Under the pieces are notes generated by a model. That model was not told the DNA's origin, ran no database searches, and was given only the letters and a program-made list of their open reading frames with translations. Shown here piece by piece: positions 50,178 to 59,635 of a DNA stretch of 64,000 nt. Positions within the stretch are counted from its first letter, which is position 1, and each line of letters starts with the position of its first letter. The position numbers were made by a program, and so were the translations under genes. This DNA is from Bacteroidota bacterium (GTDB lineage: Bacteria; Bacteroidota; Bacteroidia; AKYH767-A; 2013-40CM-41-45). The stretch is taken from assembly GCA_016713765.1 (NCBI GenBank), contig JADJON010000003.1, forward strand, positions 806,001-870,000. The letters are read 5' to 3'.

Positions 50178-50531
50178 ATGATGATCCGAGTACTGAAATC
50201 CAAAATACACCGCGTCAAGGTAACCGAAGCCGATCTCAACTATGTTGGCAGCATCACCATCGATGAAGACCTGATGGATGCCGCCGGACTGATCGAGAAC
50301 GAGAATGTTGACGTTCTGAACGTCAACAACGGCGAGCGATTCGATACGTACGTGATCAAGGGCAAGCGCGGCACCGGACAGATCTGTCTGAACGGTCCTG
50401 CCGCCCGTAAAGCAATGGTCGGCGACGTTGTCATCGTCGTCTCGTATGCGCTGATGGATTTCGAAGAAGCGAAGACGTTCAAGCCGACGCTGATCTTCCC
50501 GGATGCACACAACCGCGTGCATCCTTCTTGA
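50178..50531 (+). CDS. panD: Aspartate 1-decarboxylase
   Basis: A 117-residue pyruvoyl enzyme from the first of two ATGs at 50178 (MMIRVLKSKIHRVKVTEADL). The self-cleavage site is NYVGSITIDEDLMDA: the Gly-Ser bond breaks and the Ser becomes the pyruvoyl group. Tyr and Arg of the active site are in FDTYVIKGKRGTGQI. It makes beta-alanine for pantothenate and coenzyme A. An in-frame TTG upstream lies in the promoter box. Its stop overlaps the start of the next gene. Confidence 0.96.
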   Translation: MMIRVLKSKIHRVKVTEADLNYVGSITIDEDLMDAAGLIENENVDVLNVNNGERFDTYVIKGKRGTGQICLNGPAARKAMVGDVVIVVSYALMDFEEAKTFKPTLIFPDAHNRVHPS

Positions 50532-51550
50532 TCGTGCAAAAAAAAGCGCTGTCCATCTTCCGCAACCTGCTGCTCCTGGCGATCGCCGGATTGCTGTTGT
50601 GGTGGTCGTTCCGGGGTGTCGACCTCCGCGCTACCCTTTCCGAATTTTCCGAAATCCGTTGGGGCTGGTTGTTGCTCTCCGTAGCCGCGTCGCTCATTGC
50701 CTTTCTCAGCCGTGCTGAACGCTGGCGGTTGCTGATGCGCCCGCTGGGGTATCATCCCGGACTGGGCGTAACCTCGCTCAGCCTGATGACCGGCTATCTC
50801 GCCAATCTGGCCTTACCCCGCTTAGGTGAGGTGACCCGCTGCGGTTCGCTCAGTCGCGCCACCGGCATGCCCTTCGACCGACTGCTTGGTACCGTGATCG
50901 TAGAGCGAGTCATTGATGTGTTGTCCCTCGCCGCGTGCATGCTGGGTACCGCCTTGCTGGAACGCGAACGGCTCGGTGGATTTCTCCACGACAACCTTTT
51001 CGGACCGCTCGGCGAGAAGCTGTCGGGGCTTTTCGGTAATCCGTTCGTGTGGGCGACGCTTGTCGCCGTCACGCTCTTCATCATCTGGTGGAAGCGACGG
51101 TCCCGTGCCGCCGGCACCCCGAAGGCAGGATTCCTGCAACGTCTCACCGGAATGTTACAGGGCATTCTCGAAGGATTCCGTTCCGTACGCAAGCTGGATC
51201 GTCCGTGGGCATTTCTCTTTCATACGGTGCTGATCTGGGTGATGTACTTCCTGATGTCGTACACCTGTTTCTTCGCGCTACCCGCAACCGATCAGCTCAG
51301 TCCGGCAGCCGGCTTGTTTGTCCTGGTCGTCGGCGGGATGGGGATGTCGGCGCCTGTACAGGGAGGCATTGGCGCCTATCACCTGCTGGTTTCCCGCGGA
51401 CTGATGCTCTACGGACTGACGCAGACACACGGGCTGGCCTTTGCCACCCTGATGCATACCTCCCAGACACTGGTGGTCCTCATCCTGGGTAGCATCTGTT
51501 TCGGTATCTTAGTGTTCATGCAACGCAAACAGGTCGATGGCAACGCTTGA
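50528..51550 (+). CDS. Lysylphosphatidylglycerol-synthase-type flippase-like membrane protein
   Basis: A 340-residue protein with about eight membrane helices and the LPG_synthase_TM (UPF0104) layout. It shows LSRAERWRLLMRPLGYHPGL, LALPRLGEVTRCGSLSRATG (the conserved P-x-R-x-G-E motif), VERVIDVLSLAACML and GGMGMSAPVQGGIGAYHLLV. There is no catalytic GNAT domain, so it is not a lysyl transferase; relatives are thought to move lipids across the membrane. The start is a TTG at 50528 that overlaps the panD stop, or a GTG at 50534; both are weak. The hldE-like gene overlaps its end by 14 bp. Confidence 0.82.
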   Translation: MIVQKKALSIFRNLLLLAIAGLLLWWSFRGVDLRATLSEFSEIRWGWLLLSVAASLIAFLSRAERWRLLMRPLGYHPGLGVTSLSLMTGYLANLALPRLGEVTRCGSLSRATGMPFDRLLGTVIVERVIDVLSLAACMLGTALLERERLGGFLHDNLFGPLGEKLSGLFGNPFVWATLVAVTLFIIWWKRRSRAAGTPKAGFLQRLTGMLQGILEGFRSVRKLDRPWAFLFHTVLIWVMYFLMSYTCFFALPATDQLSPAAGLFVLVVGGMGMSAPVQGGIGAYHLLVSRGLMLYGLTQTHGLAFATLMHTSQTLVVLILGSICFGILVFMQRKQVDGNA

Positions 51551-52040
51551 TATCATCCGCCGGAAAATTCTCGCACCGGAGCAGGTCGCCAATTGGGTAA
51601 GCCTGCAGCGCTTCCTGAGTAAGCGCATCGTCTTCACCAACGGATGCTTCGATATCCTGCACCTGGGGCACGTCGATTACCTGGCGCGTGCGGCGGATGA
51701 GGGCGACGTCCTGGTCATCGGTTTGAATACGGATGAAAGCACCCGCCGGCTGAAAGGTCCGCACCGTCCGATCAACGATGAAGTGCAACGCGCGATGTTG
51801 CTGGCGAGTATGCACTTCGTGGACGCGGTGATCTTCTTTGGTGAAGACACCCCGCTTGAGCTGATCCGCAAGGTCATGCCGGATGTGTTGGTAAAAGGTG
51901 CCGACTATTCGCTGGAAAACATCGTGGGAGCCGATCTTGTATTGGCCTCCGGCGGGCGGGTCAAGACCATCGAGTTCCTACCCGGATATTCAACAAGTGC
52001 CATAGAAAAGCGGATTTTGGACGGAAAAAGCCGTCCGTAA
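51537..52040 (+). CDS. Heptose 1-phosphate adenylyltransferase (HldE C-domain/RfaE2 type)
   Basis: A 167-residue nucleotidyltransferase. The HIGH-like site is FTNGCFDILHLGHVDYLARA (about residues 32-51). Further motifs are NTDESTRRLKGPHRPINDEV and EFLPGYSTSAIEKRI (S-T-S binding loop). It is the single-domain form of the adenylyltransferase that makes ADP-heptose for the lipopolysaccharide core; the kinase half is elsewhere. In Bacteroidota this family may also serve glycerol-phosphate-like substrates, so the exact substrate is less sure than the reaction type. Overlap with the upstream membrane protein implies coupling. Confidence 0.88.
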   Translation: MATLDIIRRKILAPEQVANWVSLQRFLSKRIVFTNGCFDILHLGHVDYLARAADEGDVLVIGLNTDESTRRLKGPHRPINDEVQRAMLLASMHFVDAVIFFGEDTPLELIRKVMPDVLVKGADYSLENIVGADLVLASGGRVKTIEFLPGYSTSAIEKRILDGKSRP

Positions 52041-52095
52041 GAAAGGTGAAGGATTTTGAACAACTTTATTCCGTATCTTTCATAAAACCAGTATC

Positions 52096-52506
52096 ATGAA
52101 AAGGATCCTCATCCTCGCGCTGTTTCTTATTACTGCCGGCTTGTCTGGTTGTGAGAAAGTTGAAATGCTCAAATCTGAAAAGAGCGTTGAGAAAGAACTG
52201 GAAGGTACCTGGAATCTGATTCCCATTCCGCGAACGAATCCGGCTGAAGAATGGGCATTCCGGGAGAATACCATCATTCGAAGCCAGATGCTTGGCAGCG
52301 TCATGACACCGATCGATACCGGTCACTATACGATCAGGACAACCCTGATGAAATCATATGTCAAGTTTGAAGACTTTAGTCTGGTGCTGGATGAATTGAA
52401 TGGCGAATGGCAGATCGTTGAACTAAGCAGCAACGTCTTCGTGATCGCTACTGACCATAACGGAGCAACCGGTATCATGGAACTCGACTTTTCAAGAAAA
52501 GACTGA
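52096..52506 (+). CDS. Small lipoprotein, unknown function
   Basis: A 136-residue protein with a lipoprotein signal (MKRILILALFLITAGLSGCE; lipobox LSGC, Cys 19). The mature part is mainly beta: GTWNLIPIPRTNPAEEWAFR, HYTIRTTLMKSYVKFEDFSL, EWQIVELSSNVFVIATDHNG. This resembles the lipocalin-like small lipoproteins frequent in Bacteroidota, but no exact family was recognised. A variant -7 box (TATCTTTC, 52074-52081) with TTTTG upstream may drive it, and a terminator follows. It would be anchored in the outer membrane or the periplasm. Confidence 0.72.
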   Translation: MKRILILALFLITAGLSGCEKVEMLKSEKSVEKELEGTWNLIPIPRTNPAEEWAFRENTIIRSQMLGSVMTPIDTGHYTIRTTLMKSYVKFEDFSLVLDELNGEWQIVELSSNVFVIATDHNGATGIMELDFSRKD

Positions 52507-52526
52507 TTCCTCTATCCCCCTCATTT

Positions 52527-52555
52527 GAAAAGCGAAGGCATCCCCTTCGCTTTTC
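52527..52555 (+). terminator. Rho-independent terminator after the lipoprotein gene
   Basis: GAAAAGCGAAGG pairs with CCTTCGCTTTTC around a short loop, with T-rich sequence after it. Confidence 0.85.
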
Positions 52556-52625
52556 TCATTTTATGGAACGGTTATAGCCAGCCGACTCTGAACGCAACGT
52601 AGAATTGGCGTAACTTCGGCGCGCC

Positions 52626-54002
52626 GTGGCCAAAGCGAAAACCGTCTTCTATTGCCAGAATTGTGGCGCCCAGTCACCCAAGTGGGTCGGACGTTGCGCA
52701 TCCTGCGGGCAATGGAACACCTATGTGGAAGAGGTGGTCCAAAAAGAAACTTCCGCGAATCTCTGGAAGAAGCCCGACGACCGTAAACGCAAGACGCCGA
52801 AGCCGCAATTGCTGCAGGACATCAGCGCCGGTGGTGAGAAACGCGTGGTCTTGCCGGATGCGGAACTGAATCGCGTGCTGGGCGGCGGACTGGTACCTGG
52901 ATCGCTGGTGTTGTTGGGTGGCGAACCGGGGATCGGTAAATCCACCCTGGTGCTGCAGGTCGCCCTGGGTATGAAAGGAGTACCGGTCCTGTATGTCAGC
53001 GGAGAAGAAAGCGAGCAGCAGATCAAGATGCGCGCCGATCGGCTGAAGCTGCGCAACGACCGGTTCTATGTGCTGACCGAGACCCAACTCGAAAACATCT
53101 TTCAGCAGGTTGCCGAGACTGATCCGGGCTTGCTGGTCATTGATTCCGTTCAAACGATTTTCACCGATAAGATCGAATCCTCGCCCGGAAGCGTTTCGCA
53201 GATCCGCGAATGCACGGCTGAACTGCTTCGCTTTTCCAAACAGTCGGGCGTACCGGTTTTCCTGATCGGACACATCACCAAAGACGGCACCATCGCCGGA
53301 CCGAAGATCCTCGAACACATGGTCGATACGGTCCTGCAATTCGAAGGCGACCGGCACCACCTCTACCGCATCCTCCGTTCGGTCAAGAACCGTTTCGGAT
53401 CGACCGCCGAGTTGGGTATTTACGAAATGCAAAGCAGCGGCTTGCGCGAGGTATCCAATCCTTCGGAGGTGCTCATCGCTCAACGCGAAGAGTTACTGAG
53501 CGGAGTCGCGATCGCCGCGACGATGGAGGGCGTTCGCCCCTTGCTCATCGAGACGCAGGCACTGGTCAGCTCGGCGGTGTACGGCACGCCCCAGCGTTCT
53601 TCGACGGGATTCGATCTTCGTCGTCTCAGCATGTTGCTGGCCGTACTCGAGAAACGTTGCGGCTTCCGGCTGGGCGCGAAGGATGTATTCCTGAACCTGG
53701 CCGGTGGCATCCGCGTGGAGGATCCGGCGATCGACCTGGCCGTCATCTGCGCGATCCTTTCTTCCAACGAAGACATCGCGATCACGCCGAAGATCTGTTT
53801 TGCCGCGGAAGTCGGACTGAGCGGAGAGATCCGGCCGGTGGCTCGCGTCGAACAACGGATCGGCGAAGCCGAGAAGCTCGGCTTCGAACAGATCATCATC
53901 AGCAAGTACAACAAGAAGGGGCTCGACCTCTCCCGCTTCAAAGGCATCCGCATTCATGCCGTATCGAAAGTGGAAGAGGTCTTTTCGCTGCTCTTCGGTT
54001 GA
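52626..54002 (+). CDS. radA: DNA repair protein RadA
   Basis: A 458-residue protein read from a GTG at 52626. The N-terminal zinc finger CQNCGAQSPKWVGRCASCGQ is complete (four Cys). The RecA-like ATPase has Walker A GGEPGIGKST (about residue 98) and Walker B LLVIDSVQT. The RadA-specific KNRFGST motif lies at about residue 257. A Lon-protease-like C-terminal domain follows (LNLAGGIRVEDPAIDLAVIC). RadA extends and migrates branches in homologous recombination. A variant -7 box (TAACTTCG) lies 6-13 bp before the start. It ends one base before the convergent CotH gene. Confidence 0.95.
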   Translation: MAKAKTVFYCQNCGAQSPKWVGRCASCGQWNTYVEEVVQKETSANLWKKPDDRKRKTPKPQLLQDISAGGEKRVVLPDAELNRVLGGGLVPGSLVLLGGEPGIGKSTLVLQVALGMKGVPVLYVSGEESEQQIKMRADRLKLRNDRFYVLTETQLENIFQQVAETDPGLLVIDSVQTIFTDKIESSPGSVSQIRECTAELLRFSKQSGVPVFLIGHITKDGTIAGPKILEHMVDTVLQFEGDRHHLYRILRSVKNRFGSTAELGIYEMQSSGLREVSNPSEVLIAQREELLSGVAIAATMEGVRPLLIETQALVSSAVYGTPQRSSTGFDLRRLSMLLAVLEKRCGFRLGAKDVFLNLAGGIRVEDPAIDLAVICAILSSNEDIAITPKICFAAEVGLSGEIRPVARVEQRIGEAEKLGFEQIIISKYNKKGLDLSRFKGIRIHAVSKVEEVFSLLFG

Positions 54003-54003
54003 A

Positions 54004-57000
54004 TCAACGGTGCGCGATCACCACCGGCAGATTCCACACCTTTCCTTCGAACTCGACCCGCAATCGGTACAGGCCGGAAGGCCATGAACCGGTATCGATC
54101 CGATAGAGTGTTTCGGCCGTAAGCCTCGGCACATCGTAGAGCACGATCCTTCCGGCTCCGTCGTACACCGTGATGCCGACCTCACCCTGCAGTCCGTTGT
54201 GCAAGAGCAACAAGTGGTCGCCCGCCGGATTGGGATACGCGATCACCCGCAGATCGCGCGGCGTCAGGTTCGCAGCTGCCGTAGCGACATTCACCACGAC
54301 CGTATCGGAAGCCGAACAACCGTTGGCATCGGTCACCGATACCGCATACGTACCATCCGAATTCACCACCAGGGTTTGCAGCGTTGACCCATCCGACCAG
54401 AGATACCCGCTGAATCCGGCGCCCGGATCGAGTACCGCAGAATCACCGGAGGCGATCAGCAGGTCGGGGCCGAGATCCGGCGACGGCAGTGCATGCACCG
54501 TGGCAGTTACCGCCACCCAGTTGCTTGGACAAAGTGTCCCGGCCTGCACATAGTACGTGGTGTTCACCGCGATGATGGGCGTGAGGTAGGTTCCGCCGGT
54601 TTCGACCACGGCTCCTCCCGGTGTCGCCGCCCAACTCATCGGATCAGCGGCGCTGGCGGTCAGCAGCACCTGGCCGAATCCGCAAACCGAACCGCCGGTG
54701 ACGACCGGATCAACACTGACCAGATTGATCTGTGCCAAGACCGGTATGAAGTTGCTCAGGCAACTGCCGCTGCCGGACTGCGCGTAGTACGTGATATCGA
54801 CACTGATCGAAGGCGTGGTAAAGCTCAAGCCTGTTCCCAACAGGTTGCCGCCGGGGGCGTCGTACCAGGAGACCGGATCGCTGCTGACGGCAGCGAGTGT
54901 CAGCGTTCCGCTGCCGCATCGTTGCGCGCCAGTTACCTGCGGATCGACCGGGTTCGAGGTGATGATCGCGTCAACGGAGATGCGCGCCGACGGACAACTT
55001 ATTCCGGCCTGAACATAGTACGTCGTGGAGGTGTTGAGGACCGGCGTCGTGTAGGTGTTACCGGTTGAAAGCAATGTCCCACCAACAGCGGCATCGTACC
55101 AATACAGTGTCGCGGTATCGCCCGGTGTGGCCGTCAGCAAGAGCGTACCCGGACCACATCGGGTGGCATCCTGCGTTGCAGGAAGAGCAGCGCCGCTAAT
55201 AATGATCGCATCGGCAGGAATCCGCTGGCTCGGGCAAACATCGCCGGCCTCCGCGTAGTAGGTGGTCGTTGCGGTCAGTATCGGGGTAGTGAAGCTACTA
55301 CCGGTAGCCAGCAAGGTGCCGCCGACCGGCGCATCGTACCAGCGGATCTGCGCGGTATCGGTTGCCGTCAGCGTTACCGAGCCGGGTCCGCAGCGGCTGT
55401 CCGACTGTGTGACCGGATCGGCGGTAAGCGGAAGTATCGTTGCAACCGCCGGCACGCGGTTACTCGGACAAAGCGTTCCTGCTTCCGCGTAATAGGTCGT
55501 CGTGGTGGTCAGGGCGGGCGTGACGAATGTGTAGCCCGAAGCCAGTACGCTGCCACCACTTGCGGTTGCATACCAACGCACAGCGGCCGTATCGGTTGCA
55601 GTAAGCGTCAGGCTGCCATCGCCGCAGCGACTATCGTCTTGTGTTACCGGATCCGCGGTAACGGCATTCACTACCGCGGTCACCGCCACCAACGGGCCGG
55701 GACAGTTGCCTGCGGCCTGGGCATAGTAGGTCGTCGTTGTCTGAAGTACCGGTGTGGTAAAGCTCGTGCCCGTTCCTACCAAGGTCCCGCCGCTGGCGGC
55801 ATCGTACCATTCGATCGGGCTGGTGGACACAGCCTGCAATTGCACACTGCCGTCACCGCAACGGGAAGCGCCGGTGGTTGACGAGAGTGAACTGATCGCC
55901 GAAACGGTTACCCGCAGCGTGTCACTCAGTCCGGTACATCCGCCCGCGTTCACCCGCGCACGATAGACACCGGTAAGGGAGGCGACGTAATCGACCGCGG
56001 TCGCACCGGGAATATCGACACCGTCGCGCTGCCACTGATAAGTTGTCGCGTTGGCGGGAGATGCCGTCAGCGTGACGGTTGCTCCCTGACAAAGCTGTGT
56101 CGTGCCAGCAGCGGTGAGTCCGATGGTTGGCGCACCATAGGCGCGTCCAGGAGAACCGCCGTAGCAGCCGGCGAACCAACTGGCCGGATCATTGGGATCT
56201 GCAGACCCGGCGACACGCTCGAGTGTGAAGCCGGCTCCATCGGCGGTAACCGGCCAGGGCGCGAAGTCGTCATAGAAGACCGAGCCGAACAATTGGTCAT
56301 CGCGGTTAAAGAGCCGGAGCTCTTCGCCTCCATTATTGAAATCAAATCCGAAGTCGCCGATCACATTGGTTACTGCCGGATTGATCGAAGCGAACTTGTC
56401 AAGATCCGAGGCCAGGACCAGGTAACCGCCCGCCGGGAGTACGGTGCCGGTCGGAAGGGTGTAGGTATGATTATCGGCATCGTCGCGGAATTTCCAACCG
56501 GAGATATCAAGATCGAAAGCAGCAGGGTTGCGCAACTCGATCCAGTCGCCGGTGTTCCAGGCGGAATCGCTGTTGAAATTGATCTCGCTGAATTCGACCT
56601 GCGCAGCGGCCGCGCTGCCGTTGAAGTAGGCCGTGATCGCGTCGCTGGAAGTGAAATTATAGGTGACCGAACGGTTCGGGTTGTTCGAGCTGATGGTCGT
56701 GTTGGAACGCCAGTGATCGAACGAATAACCAGGGTTGGGAATGGCGGTGATCGTCACCGGATTGCCATTGAAGTAAACGCCGGACCAGGGATAGGATGTC
56801 GGGGTGATCGTGGAGATCTCGATACGTCCGGCACCGGCCGGTTGGACCTGGAGCGTCAGCGTGACCTGACCGGAGAGTCCGAACTCACTTTGAATTTGTC
56901 CGCGCACGTTCGAAGGTCGCTGACTGGCAAAGGTCAGCATGCTTTGAATGTTGCTGAGCCAGTCGGAGTTATTGCTGCCCCAGGCGAATTGGTACGCCAT

Positions 57001-59409
57001 GTCGGTCGAGATCGTATCCCGATACATATACGCCACCTGCTGCACGTTCGACGGCAGGAAGATGGTGTTGATCAGGTCCGCGTAACGGTTGATGAAGTAG
57101 CGACGGAAGACCGTGTTCTGCGTCAGCGCGTCGAAGATGTCGGAGTTGTAATTCTGCGGGCTGGGATTGCGGGCCACGGACAACATGTTATTCGTGACCG
57201 AACCGTACAGGCCCAAACCGAAGTCGAGGTCGTAGATGAGGTAGCGGAATTTGCCTCCTTCCTTCCGGGGCCGCCAGAGCTTCAGGTTGTTGTTGCCTCC
57301 CCCCATCCAGTCGTCGTTCGGATAGTAGGTTTCGGCGATGAAGTAATCGGCCATGTTCTGAAGGTCCAGCATGGACGCGACGGAATCGTAGTAGGCAGGA
57401 TCGGAGGGCGAAACCGTCGTAGCATAGTTGTACAACTTCCAAAAGGCATCGGTGCTTCCACGCTTGACCTCGATGCCGGAAGCGAAATAACTTTCCTTCA
57501 GGAGGTCGATCTCATCGTCGTCGTAGCCGTAGTTGAGTTTGACCCAGTGATGGTCGTCGTTCTCCCGGGTATAGTACACGCCCCAGTTGCCGCCGTTGAG
57601 GAACAGGAGACAAGGCTCATAGGCCACATAATCGTTGAACGTCGTTCGGAGAAGTCGTTGCATGAGGGGATCCCGCATGCGCGCATTCGACCGATCATTG
57701 CCGGTCATGTGCAGGATGAAATTATCCCAGCCGGTCATCCAGGGTTTCAACGACTCCATCGGGTAGTCGAGGCTCGACAAACCGTAGCGATCGCCGAGGC
57801 TGATCTCGAAGCTCTTTTGCGGCGCGGAACGCGACCAGCCGCCGGTAATCTGCAGTCCGCCGTTGAAACGAAAAGCACGCTGGCGCGCGCGGTCGAAGAA
57901 CTCGACCGTGACCGGCTTTTCCCAATCCATCCAGTAGTTGGCGCCCCAGTGCGGAGTGTTCGGATCGGCGTTGGGTCCTTCGACGTATATGCCGGTGTTG
58001 TAATCCCAGAGGTTGTCGGGATCGGTGGTCAGAGAATACACCGGCAAGCGACTGTTCACACCGATGAAATATGAGTTCGTAATGGTAGTACCCGGCAATA
58101 CGCCGGAGGCGAACACCCGGGCGCGTACGGTGATGGCGGTATCGTTCAAGGTGATCGGACCGGAAGCAAGCGGAGATGAGGATGTCACATCACTGCCGTC
58201 GAGCGTATAGCGTACCTGTCCGCCCGGATAGGTGGTGGTGATCGTCAGCGATTGCGCGGATGCATAGAAACCCGCGGCCTTCGAGAAGACGGGAATGCCG
58301 GCATACCCGCTTCCGCAGGAAGAGGTGTTGTTCGAAGCATCGGGTGTCGGTTGGTCCGTGAGGCACCAGGAGCCACCGTCGGGAATGCGGGCAACGGAAT
58401 GGTCCGCTTCGAGACTTCCGGTAGCTTTCGAGTCAAGGACGTTTCCCGCAGGATCGGAAAGCCAGACCGTCTCACCGGTCCGACTCAGTTTGAAACCCGT
58501 ATGGAAATACATCTTCGCCGGAGCGCGGAACCAGGAAGGAAGACTGTAGAAGGAACCCGCGCCGGGATTGCACAGGAAGCTCAACCAGAAACGACCGCTG
58601 AGGTCGGTGTTGGTGGAGTTCAAATTATGGACCTCGATCGCGAGGACATTATTCCCGGGCAAGAGTGCAGCCTTCAGTGTCGCTGCGTCCACATGAAAAG
58701 AATCGGGTAACTGTCCCTGGTACATCACCGCTTCGTGCGAACTGGCCGAGACGGCATTCCAGGCGGGACGAATTCCGGGTACGCCGATGTTGGCGCGGGC
58801 GATCTCGATACCATTGAGGTAGGCGACGAAAGCGTCGTCGTAATCGGCATGGAATACCGCGTCGAGGATCTTCGCTGTATCGGCAATGGAGAATGTACGG
58901 CGAGAATAGGCCGATATCGTGGTGGAGATGGTCGTACCGTCATCCCCATCGCCGTAGCCGATGCCTCCGGTACCGGAATTCCAGGAACCGTCGTTGAAGG
59001 ACGTGTTGCGCCAGTTCGTATCGGGTGGCGCGGAAGTGTTGGCGCGGTAACGCCAGGTATCGTTCTCCCGCACGGCGGTTTGCCAGGTGGCGGTGATCTC
59101 CGTTTTCACCGGATCGGCAGCCACCAGCAGCAGGTGGTCTTGCGGTCCGAGCGAATACGACGGAAAGACGAACTTCCGCAAGTCGAGTGAATCGTCCGAG
59201 ATCGCGTAACCGTTCAGGTCAACCGGAGAACTTCCGCTGTTGAACAATTCGATCCAATCATCCGACTCCTGGTACTCGTCGAGGAAGGTCGCAAGGTTAG
59301 ACGGTTGAATCTCGTTGATGCGGATCTGCGCACTGACGGTATTCAATGAAAAGCATAAGAGCAACAGCCAAAGCCGAAAGATGGCCTGGCCCGAAAAAAA
59401 ACGGTGCAT
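54004..59409 (-). CDS. Giant secreted CotH/lamin-tail/Ig-like protein with T9SS sorting domain
   Basis: An 1801-residue protein with a signal peptide (WLLLLCFSLNTVSAQ). In order: a lamin-tail domain (about 30-110), a beta-sandwich region, a chitobiase-like FN3 segment (QVRYTLDGSDVTSSSPLASG, about 400). Next comes a CotH kinase-like domain (about 480-860; FRFNGGLQITGGWSRSAPQK, WGVYYTRENDDHHWVKLNYG, RYLIYDLDFGLGLYG). After it follow a second lamin-tail domain (about 960-1090), six Ig-like repeats of about 80 residues with SRCGDGSLTLTA-type cores, a PKD-like piece and a type A sorting domain ending LRVEFEGKVWNLPVVIAHR. CotH is an atypical protein kinase in spore coats. Here it would act outside the cell. 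It has no operon partner. Confidence 0.88.
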   Translation of the reverse strand: MHRFFSGQAIFRLWLLLLCFSLNTVSAQIRINEIQPSNLATFLDEYQESDDWIELFNSGSSPVDLNGYAISDDSLDLRKFVFPSYSLGPQDHLLLVAADPVKTEITATWQTAVRENDTWRYRANTSAPPDTNWRNTSFNDGSWNSGTGGIGYGDGDDGTTISTTISAYSRRTFSIADTAKILDAVFHADYDDAFVAYLNGIEIARANIGVPGIRPAWNAVSASSHEAVMYQGQLPDSFHVDAATLKAALLPGNNVLAIEVHNLNSTNTDLSGRFWLSFLCNPGAGSFYSLPSWFRAPAKMYFHTGFKLSRTGETVWLSDPAGNVLDSKATGSLEADHSVARIPDGGSWCLTDQPTPDASNNTSSCGSGYAGIPVFSKAAGFYASAQSLTITTTYPGGQVRYTLDGSDVTSSSPLASGPITLNDTAITVRARVFASGVLPGTTITNSYFIGVNSRLPVYSLTTDPDNLWDYNTGIYVEGPNADPNTPHWGANYWMDWEKPVTVEFFDRARQRAFRFNGGLQITGGWSRSAPQKSFEISLGDRYGLSSLDYPMESLKPWMTGWDNFILHMTGNDRSNARMRDPLMQRLLRTTFNDYVAYEPCLLFLNGGNWGVYYTRENDDHHWVKLNYGYDDDEIDLLKESYFASGIEVKRGSTDAFWKLYNYATTVSPSDPAYYDSVASMLDLQNMADYFIAETYYPNDDWMGGGNNNLKLWRPRKEGGKFRYLIYDLDFGLGLYGSVTNNMLSVARNPSPQNYNSDIFDALTQNTVFRRYFINRYADLINTIFLPSNVQQVAYMYRDTISTDMAYQFAWGSNNSDWLSNIQSMLTFASQRPSNVRGQIQSEFGLSGQVTLTLQVQPAGAGRIEISTITPTSYPWSGVYFNGNPVTITAIPNPGYSFDHWRSNTTISSNNPNRSVTYNFTSSDAITAYFNGSAAAAQVEFSEINFNSDSAWNTGDWIELRNPAAFDLDISGWKFRDDADNHTYTLPTGTVLPAGGYLVLASDLDKFASINPAVTNVIGDFGFDFNNGGEELRLFNRDDQLFGSVFYDDFAPWPVTADGAGFTLERVAGSADPNDPASWFAGCYGGSPGRAYGAPTIGLTAAGTTQLCQGATVTLTASPANATTYQWQRDGVDIPGATAVDYVASLTGVYRARVNAGGCTGLSDTLRVTVSAISSLSSTTGASRCGDGSVQLQAVSTSPIEWYDAASGGTLVGTGTSFTTPVLQTTTTYYAQAAGNCPGPLVAVTAVVNAVTADPVTQDDSRCGDGSLTLTATDTAAVRWYATASGGSVLASGYTFVTPALTTTTTYYAEAGTLCPSNRVPAVATILPLTADPVTQSDSRCGPGSVTLTATDTAQIRWYDAPVGGTLLATGSSFTTPILTATTTYYAEAGDVCPSQRIPADAIIISGAALPATQDATRCGPGTLLLTATPGDTATLYWYDAAVGGTLLSTGNTYTTPVLNTSTTYYVQAGISCPSARISVDAIITSNPVDPQVTGAQRCGSGTLTLAAVSSDPVSWYDAPGGNLLGTGLSFTTPSISVDITYYAQSGSGSCLSNFIPVLAQINLVSVDPVVTGGSVCGFGQVLLTASAADPMSWAATPGGAVVETGGTYLTPIIAVNTTYYVQAGTLCPSNWVAVTATVHALPSPDLGPDLLIASGDSAVLDPGAGFSGYLWSDGSTLQTLVVNSDGTYAVSVTDANGCSASDTVVVNVATAAANLTPRDLRVIAYPNPAGDHLLLLHNGLQGEVGITVYDGAGRIVLYDVPRLTAETLYRIDTGSWPSGLYRLRVEFEGKVWNLPVVIAHR

Positions 59410-59635
59410 GAGAGGGTCATTGGTGTGTGTTACGAAATTGTATGCATTTCAATCGGAGCAGGAAGCAATCTGAGCCAAATCTTACAACTGCGTTTTTTGC
59501 CGGGATACTCAAGGGCGTAGCAGCTACTGCCCTTTCGATTCGATAGCTTCATGCTAAACTACTGAAAATCAGAAATCATTATGTTAAACAAGTTGCCGAA
59601 AAGCAGGCTGGGAGCGGCTTTGAGCCATCAACCCC
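59410..59635. other. Gap between the CotH gene and the membrane-protein gene
   Basis: 226 bp without a gene. It should contain the CotH promoter (minus strand). No exact TAnnTTTG box was found and no repeat was seen. Confidence 0.35.
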
